A stretch of DNA of 64,000 nt, from contig JAJNQB010000020.1 in NCBI GenBank assembly GCA_021155045.1, positions 1-64,000 of the forward strand. The letters run 5' to 3'. The translations under genes were made by a program, and so were the position numbers. The stretch is from Arcticibacter sp. (GTDB lineage Bacteria > Bacteroidota > Bacteroidia > 2-12-FULL-35-15). The notes under the pieces were generated by a model. It was given only the letters and a program-made list of their open reading frames with translations, did no database searches and had not been told where the DNA came from. Each line of letters opens with the position of its first letter. The stretch's first letter is position 1. Positions 9,332-18,085 of the stretch are shown piece after piece.

Positions 9332-10423
9332 ATGAATAGCCAAACCCTAACCCGCCAAGAACTATACAACTTAGTATGGTCAAATCCCTTTACAACATTA
9401 GCAAAGAAGTATTCAATATCTGATGTAGGATTAAGAAAGATTTGTATTAAAATGGAGATTCCTTTACCAAAATCGGGTCATTGGGAAAAGGTAAGATTCA
9501 ATAAAACGGTAGAAATAATCAAATTGCCTTCCAATTATTTAGGGGAGACAGAGATTACACTACAATTGAGAGAAGAAGGTGTTGTTGGCAATTCAGGTAT
9601 TTTGAGCGAACTCGCTACACTCACAAAAGCCATAGAAAACTCTCTTGGAGATCTTCTTGTGATTCCAGAAAGATTATCTAATCCCAGCAAATTAATATCA
9701 GCTGCAAAAAACGATCTAACACAAAAACGCAATTTTTGCTATCGTGATGGTTTATCAAATACCTATGGAAGCAATTTACATATTCATGTTTCACAAGAAA
9801 ATGTTAGTCGCGCACTTCGTTTTATGAACACCTTTATAAAGGCTTGCGAAAAAAGAGGTCATAGAATTGAAACTTACAATAACAAAACTTGTATAGTTGT
9901 TGAAGGGAAGGAAATACAAATTAATATAAGAGAAAAATTAAAAAAAATTCCCAAACCAAGTAATATGAGCTGGCAAGAGTATGATTTTGTACCAACTGGA
10001 ATTTTGTTATTTAATGCTAGAATTCGCTATTCAAATGTTGAGCTAGTGAAAGACGGAAAATTGCCAGTTGAAACACAATTATCAAAATTAATTGCAAAGC
10101 TAGAGTTGGAGGGCAAAAGATTGGTGGAGGAAAGAATTATGCTAGAAAAAATATGGGCAGAGCAAAGAGAACAAAAACGTATTGAAGATGAAATAAAAGA
10201 ACGTAGAGATAAAGAACTTGCAGATTTTAAACAACTATTACAAAATTCCAAACAATGGCAAGAAGCAGAAACTATGCGGAGCTATATTAATGAAGTGGAA
10301 CGCAAAGCTGGAAGCAAAATAACAGAGGAACTTAAAAATTGGTTGGTGTGGGCAAGAAAAAAAGCAGATTGGTATGATCCACAGATTAAATCTCCTGATG
10401 AATTGTTGGATAAAAGACTATGA
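9332..10423 (+). CDS. Conserved protein of unknown function, often seen near defence genes
   Basis: A 363-residue protein. The N-terminal 60 residues (RQELYNLVWSNPFTTLAKKY, SDVGLRKICIKMEIPLPKSG, HWEKV) form a recurring helix-turn-helix-like block that I have seen in uncharacterised proteins near restriction genes. The middle is unassigned, and residues about 245-330 are a charged coiled coil rich in E, K and R. It is divergent from hsdR across 240 bp that must hold both promoters. A DNA-binding or regulatory role is only a guess. No signal peptide or membrane segment is seen. Confidence 0.7.
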   Translation: MNSQTLTRQELYNLVWSNPFTTLAKKYSISDVGLRKICIKMEIPLPKSGHWEKVRFNKTVEIIKLPSNYLGETEITLQLREEGVVGNSGILSELATLTKAIENSLGDLLVIPERLSNPSKLISAAKNDLTQKRNFCYRDGLSNTYGSNLHIHVSQENVSRALRFMNTFIKACEKRGHRIETYNNKTCIVVEGKEIQINIREKLKKIPKPSNMSWQEYDFVPTGILLFNARIRYSNVELVKDGKLPVETQLSKLIAKLELEGKRLVEERIMLEKIWAEQREQKRIEDEIKERRDKELADFKQLLQNSKQWQEAETMRSYINEVERKAGSKITEELKNWLVWARKKADWYDPQIKSPDELLDKRL

Positions 10424-10460
10424 GGGAGTATTCAATAAACTGTGTCAGTTTATAATTTTA

Positions 10461-10468
10461 TATATTTG
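10461..10468 (+). promoter_or_regulatory. Bacteroidota -7 promoter box upstream of the repeat tract
   Basis: TATATTTG matches the Bacteroidota housekeeping -7 consensus TAxxTTTG. No strong -33 TTG is obvious. It lies 38 bp after the upstream stop codon and would start transcription at about 10475, running through the repeat tract at 10529-10770 and possibly into the TPR gene at 10985. Confidence 0.4.
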
Positions 10469-10528
10469 TGCCGTTGAATAGAAACAAAAACAAGCTCTGC
10501 TGGGGAGCAACCTGCAAGGGATATTGGA

Positions 10529-10770
10529 GGAATACTAAAGAATACTGTTAAAAACTGATGAAATCGTTAGTATCCCACTGGAATACTGGTGAAAAACTAG
10601 AGAATGCTGATGGAATTGTTAGTATCCAAGAGGAATACTGGTGGAAAACTGAAGAATACTTGTGGAATCTTGATTATTCCAGTAGAAAACTGAAGAATAC
10701 TTGTAGAATCTCGAGTTTTTCACTGGAAAACTCAAGAATATTGGTGGAAAAACTGAAAACGCAAGAAACA
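10529..10770 (+). repeat. Degenerate ~50-bp tandem repeats with internal inverted pairs
   Basis: Units starting with GGAATACT begin at 10529, 10580 and 10632 (51- and 52-bp steps). Shortened units that share GGAAAACTGAAGAATAC or similar begin near 10682 and 10724. The first two units pair GGAATACT at their start with AGTATCC at their end, so each could form a hairpin. The 110-codon open frame across the tract is a by-product: its protein is low quality and repeats with the DNA. I see no spacer-repeat regularity of a CRISPR. The 10424-10984 gap holds nothing else I can name. Confidence 0.6.
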
Positions 10771-10984
10771 CTCCATGATATAAGGGCAAAACATATTAGT
10801 ATATTTAGTATTTTAAAGTATCCTAGCAGAACACGAAGAAAAAATGAAAACGAAAGAGCTTATCGCTGTTTTGATGAATATTCGTTGTGATAAATAAGAA
10901 ATCAAAGAGGAGCTGGGATGAGGAAATATCCCATTAATGTTCTGGAAATTTGGTTTTCTTACTTCTTTCTTTTAAATTCATTCA

Positions 10985-13432
10985 ATGAAAAGAGCCTTTT
11001 TTCTTCTGTTCTGTTTAGTATGTGGTTTTGTTCAGGCTCAACCAGGAGGTGGAGGCGGTCTTGTTATTTATTCTGTATTTGATGCTAAAAACAATCGACT
11101 GTCAATTCGGGACAATTTAATAGTTAGAGCCTTTATAATAAACGACTATTTTGGAAATGAAACTTCTTTAATTTCTCATGAAATTGAACTACCTAAAAGC
11201 GACACTATTTCTCTTTATCCCCAAAGCAGCCTCAATTTATACTACACCCAAGCTAAAACAATAAACATTAGATTGTATTTCTTATACGGTTCTGATACAA
11301 GTATTGTTGATTTTTATAATGTACTAGAAACTAATCCTGCTGGTAAATTTGGTCAAGTAGATACCTTGCGCCTAAAATCAGGCTACACTAGCTACTCTAG
11401 AGTATTGAATAAAGACTCTATAATTATTAAACAGAAGCCTAGTATTAATATTTCATTTTTACACGAAGACAATTTACCGCAGGCATTCTATCTGATAAAA
11501 GGGATTAATGCAATTAATAGAAGTCAATATAAATCAGCCATTGAGTTTTTAATACTTGCTTCAAAAAAAAGAAATCGATATGGGCGTATTGAAGAATTCT
11601 TATTGCCTGATGTCAATTATCGTTTAGCAGAAGCGTATTATAATATTAACGAATACACTAAAGCCGAGGAATATGCTAAGAAGGCAATCGAGTTAAGATC
11701 TAATGATTACGGATTTTATCAAATAAGTATAAAATCATTAATAAAATTAAAAAAGCTAAATGAAGCGCTAGACCAATACAATCTAGCAATGAAAAAAATT
11801 CACTACACTGAAAGCAATGTGGAGGAGTGGATAAGAAAGGATAGAGCATTTTTTAATATTAAGTATTTGCATAATTATGATACAGTAATTACGGAATATC
11901 AGAAAATTATAAAAAAGAACGAAGACTTAAAATTTTATCCTAATCATTCGATTTATAATGCCTTGCCAGACAACTATACAAATTATTTTGTATTGGCATC
12001 AGCTAAATATGCGAAAGGTGATTTTGCTAGTGCTTACAATGATTGGCTTAATGCCTTAGAATTTCCTTATAGCTCGATTTACTATGAGGAATCATTGTCC
12101 CTTTTAGATAGTGTTTTAGAAACACATAAAAAAGATGCAATGCCCTATTTACTGAGAGCAATTGCCCTCTTTGAAAAGTCTCATCATTCCGGAAGCCACG
12201 AACTTTCCATTCCTATTCTGACAAGATCATTAAACGATTTGTTAGATGCTGAAAAATTAGGATTGGTTAATTCCAAAACCAGTTTGTGGAAAGCAAAAGT
12301 ATTAGTTGAATTGGAAAGAAATCAAGAGGCGTTAGACTGTATAAATTTAGCGATTCCGAATGATGATAAAAACCCTGAATTATATTGCTGTAGAAGTGGC
12401 ATTTGGCGATTGCTTGGCGATAAAAATTGGGAAAATTTAGCAAATTCAGATTTTGAAAAAGCTAGTAGTCTATCTTACCAAAAAAAATTTAGTGAACTAA
12501 ATATTTCTGCTTATAAAGAAGATGATTTTAGAAAAATTCTTTTTACAATATATGATTCTAAAACAAAACAAATTTTCCCATCCCCAAAAGATACTTTAAT
12601 TCTAAAAACAGGTAAATTAACATTGTTAAAGGGCAAGGGAATAGAAAATCAAAAACTAAGCAATAATTTTGTTTTGGAGTCGCAAAATACCGTAAAGGGT
12701 TCGCCCAATGTAGATGTTGGGTTGTATAACGATACAAATACAGGAGTAGCATTTGCTTTTCTTTACCGTCAACAAGAATCAAAAACTATACAAATAAAAA
12801 AGGGAGATGAAACAATGATACTTGTTTTTTCAAACCTCATAGATGTTGGAGATATTTTAATTGATAGTATACCTTTTGAAAATGGAATTAAAACAATTAA
12901 TGTAACAAACATCGGAATTGAAAAGGATTTGATTTTTAGGCATATTAAAAAAGAAGAAAGAGGGGCTTATTACAAACCATCAAACCTGAGTGTTAAGCTA
13001 ATAAGGAATTCATCCGAAAGTAATAATAAATTAGTAAGTGCAGAGTCCTTTTATCAGCAATGGACTTCTCCTTATTTGCATGAAAAGAGAGAGCTTAATG
13101 ACACCACTTATATTTACTATGGAGAATCTAAATTATTCCTATTTAGTAAAGGAATATATAAAACTTACAAATATAGATGCCCAAAACGAAATTCGTGGGT
13201 ACCGAAATTTGACGAATATAAAAAAGATTGTTTCCGAGATGACAGGCTAGGAACATGGCAGTATTACGATATCAATGGAAATTTGCTACTTGAAAGCCAT
13301 TTTTCAATTTCTTTTTCTGAAAAGAAAACAATTCCTTCAGGTACTTGGAAATATTACAACAAAGGAAACTTAGTAATGGAGCAGGTCTATAAAAGCAATA
13401 ATAGTATCGAGACAATATATTACAGTCAATAA
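10985..13432 (+). CDS. Secreted TPR-repeat protein with MORN-like C-terminus
   Basis: An 815-residue protein. It starts with a signal peptide (MKRAFFLLFCLVCGFVQAQ), then a beta-rich region to about residue 150. Tetratricopeptide-type helices follow (for example EAYYNINEYTKAEEYAKKAI near 220, then repeats to about 510). The C-terminus has two MORN-like strands, GTWQYYDINGNLLLESHF and GTWKYYNKGNLVMEQVY. Export to the periplasm or outer membrane is likely. TPRs scaffold protein contacts; no catalytic motif is seen. It lies 62 bp before a similarly exported FGE-like gene on the same strand. Confidence 0.75.
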   Translation: MKRAFFLLFCLVCGFVQAQPGGGGGLVIYSVFDAKNNRLSIRDNLIVRAFIINDYFGNETSLISHEIELPKSDTISLYPQSSLNLYYTQAKTINIRLYFLYGSDTSIVDFYNVLETNPAGKFGQVDTLRLKSGYTSYSRVLNKDSIIIKQKPSINISFLHEDNLPQAFYLIKGINAINRSQYKSAIEFLILASKKRNRYGRIEEFLLPDVNYRLAEAYYNINEYTKAEEYAKKAIELRSNDYGFYQISIKSLIKLKKLNEALDQYNLAMKKIHYTESNVEEWIRKDRAFFNIKYLHNYDTVITEYQKIIKKNEDLKFYPNHSIYNALPDNYTNYFVLASAKYAKGDFASAYNDWLNALEFPYSSIYYEESLSLLDSVLETHKKDAMPYLLRAIALFEKSHHSGSHELSIPILTRSLNDLLDAEKLGLVNSKTSLWKAKVLVELERNQEALDCINLAIPNDDKNPELYCCRSGIWRLLGDKNWENLANSDFEKASSLSYQKKFSELNISAYKEDDFRKILFTIYDSKTKQIFPSPKDTLILKTGKLTLLKGKGIENQKLSNNFVLESQNTVKGSPNVDVGLYNDTNTGVAFAFLYRQQESKTIQIKKGDETMILVFSNLIDVGDILIDSIPFENGIKTINVTNIGIEKDLIFRHIKKEERGAYYKPSNLSVKLIRNSSESNNKLVSAESFYQQWTSPYLHEKRELNDTTYIYYGESKLFLFSKGIYKTYKYRCPKRNSWVPKFDEYKKDCFRDDRLGTWQYYDINGNLLLESHFSISFSEKKTIPSGTWKYYNKGNLVMEQVYKSNNSIETIYYSQ

Positions 13433-13494
13433 TCATTTATGTATCTTTTTAGAAATTATCCGTTTAATAGTTAGCATCACTCTCATTTAGCATA

Positions 13495-14457
13495 ATGAAA
13501 AACTATATTTTAATACTTATTGTTTCTTTAATCCTTTTGGCATTCACAGGAAAGGATAAAACCTATAAAGGATTTAATCTTAAATCCTTTGAAAACTCAT
13601 TGGTGTTAATTCCAAAGGGATATTTTAACATGGGGGTTGGCGATGAAGATGTTCCTTTCGTTCATCGTGAGTTTTGTAAGACTGTTAATGTAGATTCATT
13701 TTATATAAGTAAATATGAAGTTAGTAACGGTCAATACCTTGAATTCCTATCTGAAATAATTCAAACAGATACAAATTATTATAAGAAAATGTTGCCAGAC
13801 ACTTTAGTTTGGCGGGAAAAATTTGCCTATAATGAACCTTTTGTTGAGTATTATTTACGGCATCCTCATTATAGAAACTATCCTGTTGTTGGAGTATCTT
13901 ACGAGCAGGCAGAATTCTTTTGCGATTGGCTGACTAAAAAATATTTAAATGAGCAAAGACGAAAATACAAAAAGGTATGTTTTAAACTTCCTACAGATGA
14001 ACAATGGGTTTTTGCAGCAAAAGGTAAAATTGATTTATCGCCTTTTCCTTGGAATGGAATAGAAATGCAAGAAAAAAATGGCAAATGGTTGGCAAACTTT
14101 TTAGTTGTTCCTCAAGGTTCAATAGGAAGAGATTCTATGTACATCAAAAATGTATATGGAAAATTTGAAAAAAAGGAATTCAAAATTACTAATGGCGGAT
14201 TTGTTTCAGGAAATTTGTATACAAATGACAATGCTGATGTTACTGTCCCCGTTAATTCCTTTGAGCCCAATGGGTATGGATTATATAATATGGCAGGAAA
14301 TGTAGAGGAATTTATGAGGGAAAAGGGTAAAACTCATGGAGGCAGTTGGCATGATACTGGATATTATTTACAAAATAGCACATTTGAAACTTATGATACC
14401 TTGCACTCTGCTTCAGTTGAAAGAGGTTTTAGATTTGTAATGGAAATACAAAAGTGA
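13495..14457 (+). CDS. Exported formylglycine-generating-enzyme/SUMF1-fold protein
   Basis: A 320-residue protein with an N-terminal signal or anchor segment (KNYILILIVSLILLAFTG). The FGE-sulfatase domain fills the rest: LIPKGYFNMGV near 36, YISKYEVSNGQYLEFL near 75, YPVVGVSYEQAEFFCDWL near 130, LPTDEQWVFAAKG, then NGYGLYNMAGNVEEFM, GGSWHD and RGFRFV at the end. This matches GldK/GldJ-like lipoproteins and other SUMF1-fold proteins. The paired active-site cysteines of true FGE are not evident, so a structural or binding role is more likely than formylglycine formation. A terminator-like hairpin follows about 180 bp downstream. Confidence 0.85.
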   Translation: MKNYILILIVSLILLAFTGKDKTYKGFNLKSFENSLVLIPKGYFNMGVGDEDVPFVHREFCKTVNVDSFYISKYEVSNGQYLEFLSEIIQTDTNYYKKMLPDTLVWREKFAYNEPFVEYYLRHPHYRNYPVVGVSYEQAEFFCDWLTKKYLNEQRRKYKKVCFKLPTDEQWVFAAKGKIDLSPFPWNGIEMQEKNGKWLANFLVVPQGSIGRDSMYIKNVYGKFEKKEFKITNGGFVSGNLYTNDNADVTVPVNSFEPNGYGLYNMAGNVEEFMREKGKTHGGSWHDTGYYLQNSTFETYDTLHSASVERGFRFVMEIQK

Positions 14458-14638
14458 AACGAAAAGCTACTCATTTTTATTGAGCATTTCATGTATTTAT
14501 TTGCTTTCTATTTTGTGGCTTTTTTGAGCTAGAATGTTTGACCTTTTAACTAAATTTTAACTACTCCGAGTTCCTAAAAATCTCTATCAGGTCTAAATCC
14601 TCTGCTAGGTTTGAAGTATCGAGGTTCCTTTCTACAGA

Positions 14639-14673
14639 GAAACCCCTTGATTATCAAAGGGTTTCTTTTTTTT
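14639..14673 (+). terminator. Rho-independent terminator
   Basis: Arms GAAACCCCTTGA and TCAAAGGGTTTC (one mismatch) with a TTA loop, followed by eight T. It would end transcription of the 10985-14457 genes. A weaker second hairpin, TCCTA/TAGGA with a T run, follows at 14682-14705. The rest of the 14458-14810 gap shows no gene. Confidence 0.7.
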
Positions 14674-14810
14674 ATGAACATTCCTAGTTAATTAGGATTT
14701 TTTTTGAGTCGGGTTTGGAATCTCTTTTTTTTCAGCCATTGCAGGTGTATTTCACCTGCAAAGTACAATCTCCAGCCAGCAATAGAATGAATGCCAATAC
14801 CCCAAATAAA

Positions 14811-15773
14811 TTAAGCAATCAATTCTTTAATAATTTTTTCTATACTTACATTTTCTGCTTCTGCTTTGTAATTGCGTACAATACGATGGCGTAAAATAGC
14901 ATTTGCTACTGCTTTTACATCTTCTATATCTGGAGAGTATTTTCCTTTTATTAATGCATGGCATTTTGCTCCTACAATTAAAAATTGCGAAGCGCGTGGT
15001 CCTGCTCCCCAAGATAAATAACTATTAGCCACTTCAGCAGCATGTTCGGTATTTGGGCGTGTTTTAGCAGCAAGTTTTACAGCATATTCCAAAACATTAT
15101 CAGCCACAGGTATTCTGCGTACTAGTTCTTGAAAATAAATTATTTCTTCGTTGCTTAAAATCTTTTTTAATTCAACTTTCTTATCAGATGTTGTATTTTT
15201 TACAATGGTTACTTCATCGTTTAATGATGGATAATCCAACCAAACATTAAACATAAAACGGTCTAGTTGAGCTTCTGGTAAAGGGTAAGTTCCTTCTTGT
15301 TCAATTGGGTTTTGTGTAGCCAAAACAAAAAAAGGATTTCCTAATTCATATTTTTTTCCTGCTGCTGTTACGGTGCGTTCTTGCATGGCTTCCAGCAGTG
15401 CTGCTTGTGTTTTAGGGGGTGTACGGTTAATCTCATCTGCTAAAATAATGTTTGCAAACAATGGTCCTTTTATAAATTTAAAATGGCGGTCTTCACCTAA
15501 AATTTCGGAACCAATAATATCCGAAGGCATTAAATCCGGGGTAAATTGAATACGGTTGTATGTTAAGCCCAATACATCGGCAATAGTGTTTACCAATAGC
15601 GTTTTTGCTAGACCAGGAACGCCAACTAACAAACAATGCCCTTTGCTAAAAATAGAAATTAAAACATCTTTAACTACTTCATCTTGTCCAATAATTACTT
15701 TGCTTATTTCTGCATTCAACAATTTATATTTTTCTACAAATGCGTTTGCTGCTTCTACGTCTGATTTATACAT
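14811..15773 (-). CDS. MoxR family AAA+ ATPase
   Basis: A 320-residue AAA+ protein. Walker A is GVPGLAKT (51-58) and Walker B is ILADEINR (about 110-117), followed by the MoxR hallmark ATQNPIEQEGTYPLPEAQLDRFMF. MoxR ATPases act as chaperones that help activate or mature partner complexes, often metal- or VWA-containing. No VWA or DUF58 partner lies beside it in this window; the upstream genes on the strand are parvulin-like chaperones, so a general envelope-quality role is possible. The downstream side is a convergent gap with the terminators at 14.6 kb. Confidence 0.93.
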   Translation of the reverse strand: MYKSDVEAANAFVEKYKLLNAEISKVIIGQDEVVKDVLISIFSKGHCLLVGVPGLAKTLLVNTIADVLGLTYNRIQFTPDLMPSDIIGSEILGEDRHFKFIKGPLFANIILADEINRTPPKTQAALLEAMQERTVTAAGKKYELGNPFFVLATQNPIEQEGTYPLPEAQLDRFMFNVWLDYPSLNDEVTIVKNTTSDKKVELKKILSNEEIIYFQELVRRIPVADNVLEYAVKLAAKTRPNTEHAAEVANSYLSWGAGPRASQFLIVGAKCHALIKGKYSPDIEDVKAVANAILRHRIVRNYKAEAENVSIEKIIKELIA

Positions 15774-15791
15774 ATCTTAATTATTTCAAAA

Positions 15792-17144
15792 CTAATTTAA
15801 CCAATGATTCTTAAAATCACAATTTTTTAAATCATCATTTATTTTTACAAATATTGCAGGCAGTTTTTTATTTATCCATTTAGTAATTGCTGCTTGTTGT
15901 TTTACAGATGTTGCTCCGCTTTGTATCTTTTGATAATCGTCTTTTAAATTAGCTCGATGTGCTTGTACATTTGTTTTTAAATATAAAATGCGGTAGGCTT
16001 GTTTTCCTTCTGCGGTTGTAAATGGCATTGGCTTCGTGTATTCTCCTACTTTAAGTTTATTCATAGCAAATGCTACATTTTGGTCGTATTGCCCCAGTTC
16101 GTCCATTTCGAAACGTGTAGAGCCTGTAAAAGGATTTATCAGTAATCCACCGTTATGTTTGCTATCTCCATCTGTTGAATAACGTGCTGCTGCTTCGGCA
16201 AAACTAATGGTATCGGCAGAAAGAATGGTGTAAATTGTATCTAACGATAATTTTGCTTTTAATAAATCTAATGATTCTACTTTTGGTGCAATCAATAAGC
16301 TACGTGCATCTACTTCTTCGCCTCTACGTTCAACTACTTGTATGATAAAATATCCATAAACGGTTTCAAATACAGGGCTTAATTCGCCTGCTTTTAAAGT
16401 AAATGCTAATGCATCCCATTCAGGAACAAATTGTCCTCGTTGAATTTTTTCATACAAACCACCTTTGTTTGAAGATCCAGGGTCTTCAGAATAAAGTGCT
16501 GCCATGGTAGCAAATGAACTTTTTCCAGTTGCAATTTTACTTCGTATATCTTCAATTTTTTCTTTCGCCATTTTTTTTGCTTCAGGCGATATGCTTGGTC
16601 CTTTTACAATTTGTCCTATTTCTACTTCTTCGTTGATAAAAGGTAATGAATCTGTAGGAATACTATTAAAATATTCTTTTACTTCGTTTGGAGTAACGGT
16701 AATATCTCCAATTACTTTGTTTTGCATTTGTTGTGATAACAATAAGTTACGCATGTTATCTCTAAAATCTACTTTAAATTCATCGGTAGTTTTTCCATAA
16801 AATTCAGCAAACTTTTCTTCTGAACCAAACTGACGAATGTAGTATTGTAATCGTCTATCCATTTCTTGTTCTACTTGTGCTTCTGTAACGGTTAAACTAT
16901 CTTTTTGCGCTTGTGCTAATAATAGTTTTTGATAAAGAATTTCTTCAAATACTTTACATCGTGTTGCTTCTTCTGCTGGTTCTCCTTGTTCTACAGCTTG
17001 CTTGTATTGTGTATCTACTTCTGATTGAAGTATGGGATTGTTTCCAACTATAGCCACAATTTGATCAATCACTTTTTCTTGCGCATTTAATGCTATGCTT
17101 CCAAAGCAGAATAGTAATAAGAATCTATTTTTTATTTTTTTCAT
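15792..17144 (-). CDS. SurA-like periplasmic peptidylprolyl isomerase
   Basis: About 450 residues from the preferred start (MKKIKNRFLLLFCFGSIALN, a signal peptide); an in-frame ATG five codons upstream makes a poorer start. A SurA N-like helical domain (VDQIVAIVGNNPILQSEVD-like) precedes a clear parvulin domain: GQIVKGPSISPEAKKMA, FATMAALYSEDPGSSNKGG, FVPEWDALAFTLKAGELSPV, VYGYFIIQV. A second, diverged parvulin-like region follows (YSTDGDSKHNGG). It should chaperone outer-membrane proteins. It overlaps the upstream lipoprotein gene by about 20 bp, so the two are coupled. Confidence 0.9.
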   Translation of the reverse strand: MKKIKNRFLLLFCFGSIALNAQEKVIDQIVAIVGNNPILQSEVDTQYKQAVEQGEPAEEATRCKVFEEILYQKLLLAQAQKDSLTVTEAQVEQEMDRRLQYYIRQFGSEEKFAEFYGKTTDEFKVDFRDNMRNLLLSQQMQNKVIGDITVTPNEVKEYFNSIPTDSLPFINEEVEIGQIVKGPSISPEAKKMAKEKIEDIRSKIATGKSSFATMAALYSEDPGSSNKGGLYEKIQRGQFVPEWDALAFTLKAGELSPVFETVYGYFIIQVVERRGEEVDARSLLIAPKVESLDLLKAKLSLDTIYTILSADTISFAEAAARYSTDGDSKHNGGLLINPFTGSTRFEMDELGQYDQNVAFAMNKLKVGEYTKPMPFTTAEGKQAYRILYLKTNVQAHRANLKDDYQKIQSGATSVKQQAAITKWINKKLPAIFVKINDDLKNCDFKNHWLN

Positions 17145-18006
17145 CAATGTAAATTTCAATTTTATTTTTGTTTAATGCGTCATTGTAAACATCAGTCTTC
17201 ATTTGGTTAATCAATTCCAGTTTTCGTTTATTTAAAATAATATTTTTAATATTTTCTTTCTCAAACGACAAGGGAGATAAGCTATTTCTGATTTTAAATC
17301 CTTTTATGTTTACAAAATAATTATATAACGAATCGCCAACTTCAATGAATCTATTGTTTTGCAAAAATAACTCTTTATTGTAAGCTTGAATAGGTATTTC
17401 TTTTAACAAATCATCAAAAAGTAGCCACGACTCCCCATCTAAATAAAAATTTTCAGCAAACTGATGGCAATAGTTTTCTAGTTGTTCAATATCTTTTGTA
17501 TTATCAGATTTATACCATTTTTTTAGTTTATCAAGCTGAGGAGCTTTTTTGTTCACTTTTACATAAATCACTTTTATGATGTTATCTTTTAACCCAAAAT
17601 TTGTTGGATTATTGTTGTAATATTCTTCAATTTCATTTTCGCTTACCGTAGTATCTAGTTTTTGTCGAACCAACTCTTTTTCATAAGCGTAGGTAATTAA
17701 AGAATTACGATAATCTTTTAATTGTTTATCTACATTTTTTTGTTCTTCTGATAAGTTGTCTTCCGCTTTTTGAATTACTAATATTTCCTTAACCCAATTA
17801 TCAATAAATTTTTTTATTATTTCTAAACTGTCGGTTGTGCTTACGCCAGAAGGAACAATATCTTTTATTTGAGAGGAGTAGAGGAGTGCATCATTTACCT
17901 TTGCAATCACATCGCCTTCGCTCTCTTCTGCTTTTTTTGTTGGGTTGCAAGCAAATAAAAGAGACGAAGCAATTAAAAATAAAAAATATGATGTTTGTTT
18001 TTTCAA
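17125..18006 (-). CDS. Lipoprotein with SurA-N/parvulin-like features
   Basis: A 293-residue protein with a lipoprotein signal (FLFLIASSLLFACNPTKK; lipobox LLFAC). The following VIAKVNDALLYSSQI and the long helical stretch to residue 120 resemble the SurA N-terminal chaperone domain. The parvulin catalytic domain is not convincing, so it may be a chaperone-only paralogue. It sits between two peptidylprolyl isomerase genes and overlaps the downstream one, suggesting one outer-membrane-protein folding module. It is separated from the upstream PPIase gene by a terminator. Confidence 0.75.
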   Translation of the reverse strand: MKKQTSYFLFLIASSLLFACNPTKKAEESEGDVIAKVNDALLYSSQIKDIVPSGVSTTDSLEIIKKFIDNWVKEILVIQKAEDNLSEEQKNVDKQLKDYRNSLITYAYEKELVRQKLDTTVSENEIEEYYNNNPTNFGLKDNIIKVIYVKVNKKAPQLDKLKKWYKSDNTKDIEQLENYCHQFAENFYLDGESWLLFDDLLKEIPIQAYNKELFLQNNRFIEVGDSLYNYFVNIKGFKIRNSLSPLSFEKENIKNIILNKRKLELINQMKTDVYNDALNKNKIEIYIDEKNKK

Positions 18007-18022
18007 TTGTTTTATTAAACTA

Positions 18023-18060
18023 AAAAAGTTTATGGTGATTTATTTCACCATAAACTTTAA
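18023..18060 (-). terminator. Terminator of the 18086-20044 gene
   Basis: On the minus strand the arms AAAGTTTATGGTGA and TCACCATAAACTTT pair perfectly around a short A/T loop and run into a T-rich tail. It stands between two parvulin-related genes read in the same direction, so the downstream pair needs its own promoter or read-through. Confidence 0.8.
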
Positions 18061-18085
18061 TAAATATTGATAGTGTAATCTAAAA

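Noticed and set aside
10529..10770. CRISPR array
   Set aside because: Unit copies are degenerate, unit lengths vary, there are no unique spacers of constant size and no cas genes.
10558..10890. 110-codon open frame over the repeat tract
   Set aside because: Its protein repeats with the DNA, has no domain and no better start than chance; the tract is better explained as noncoding repeats.
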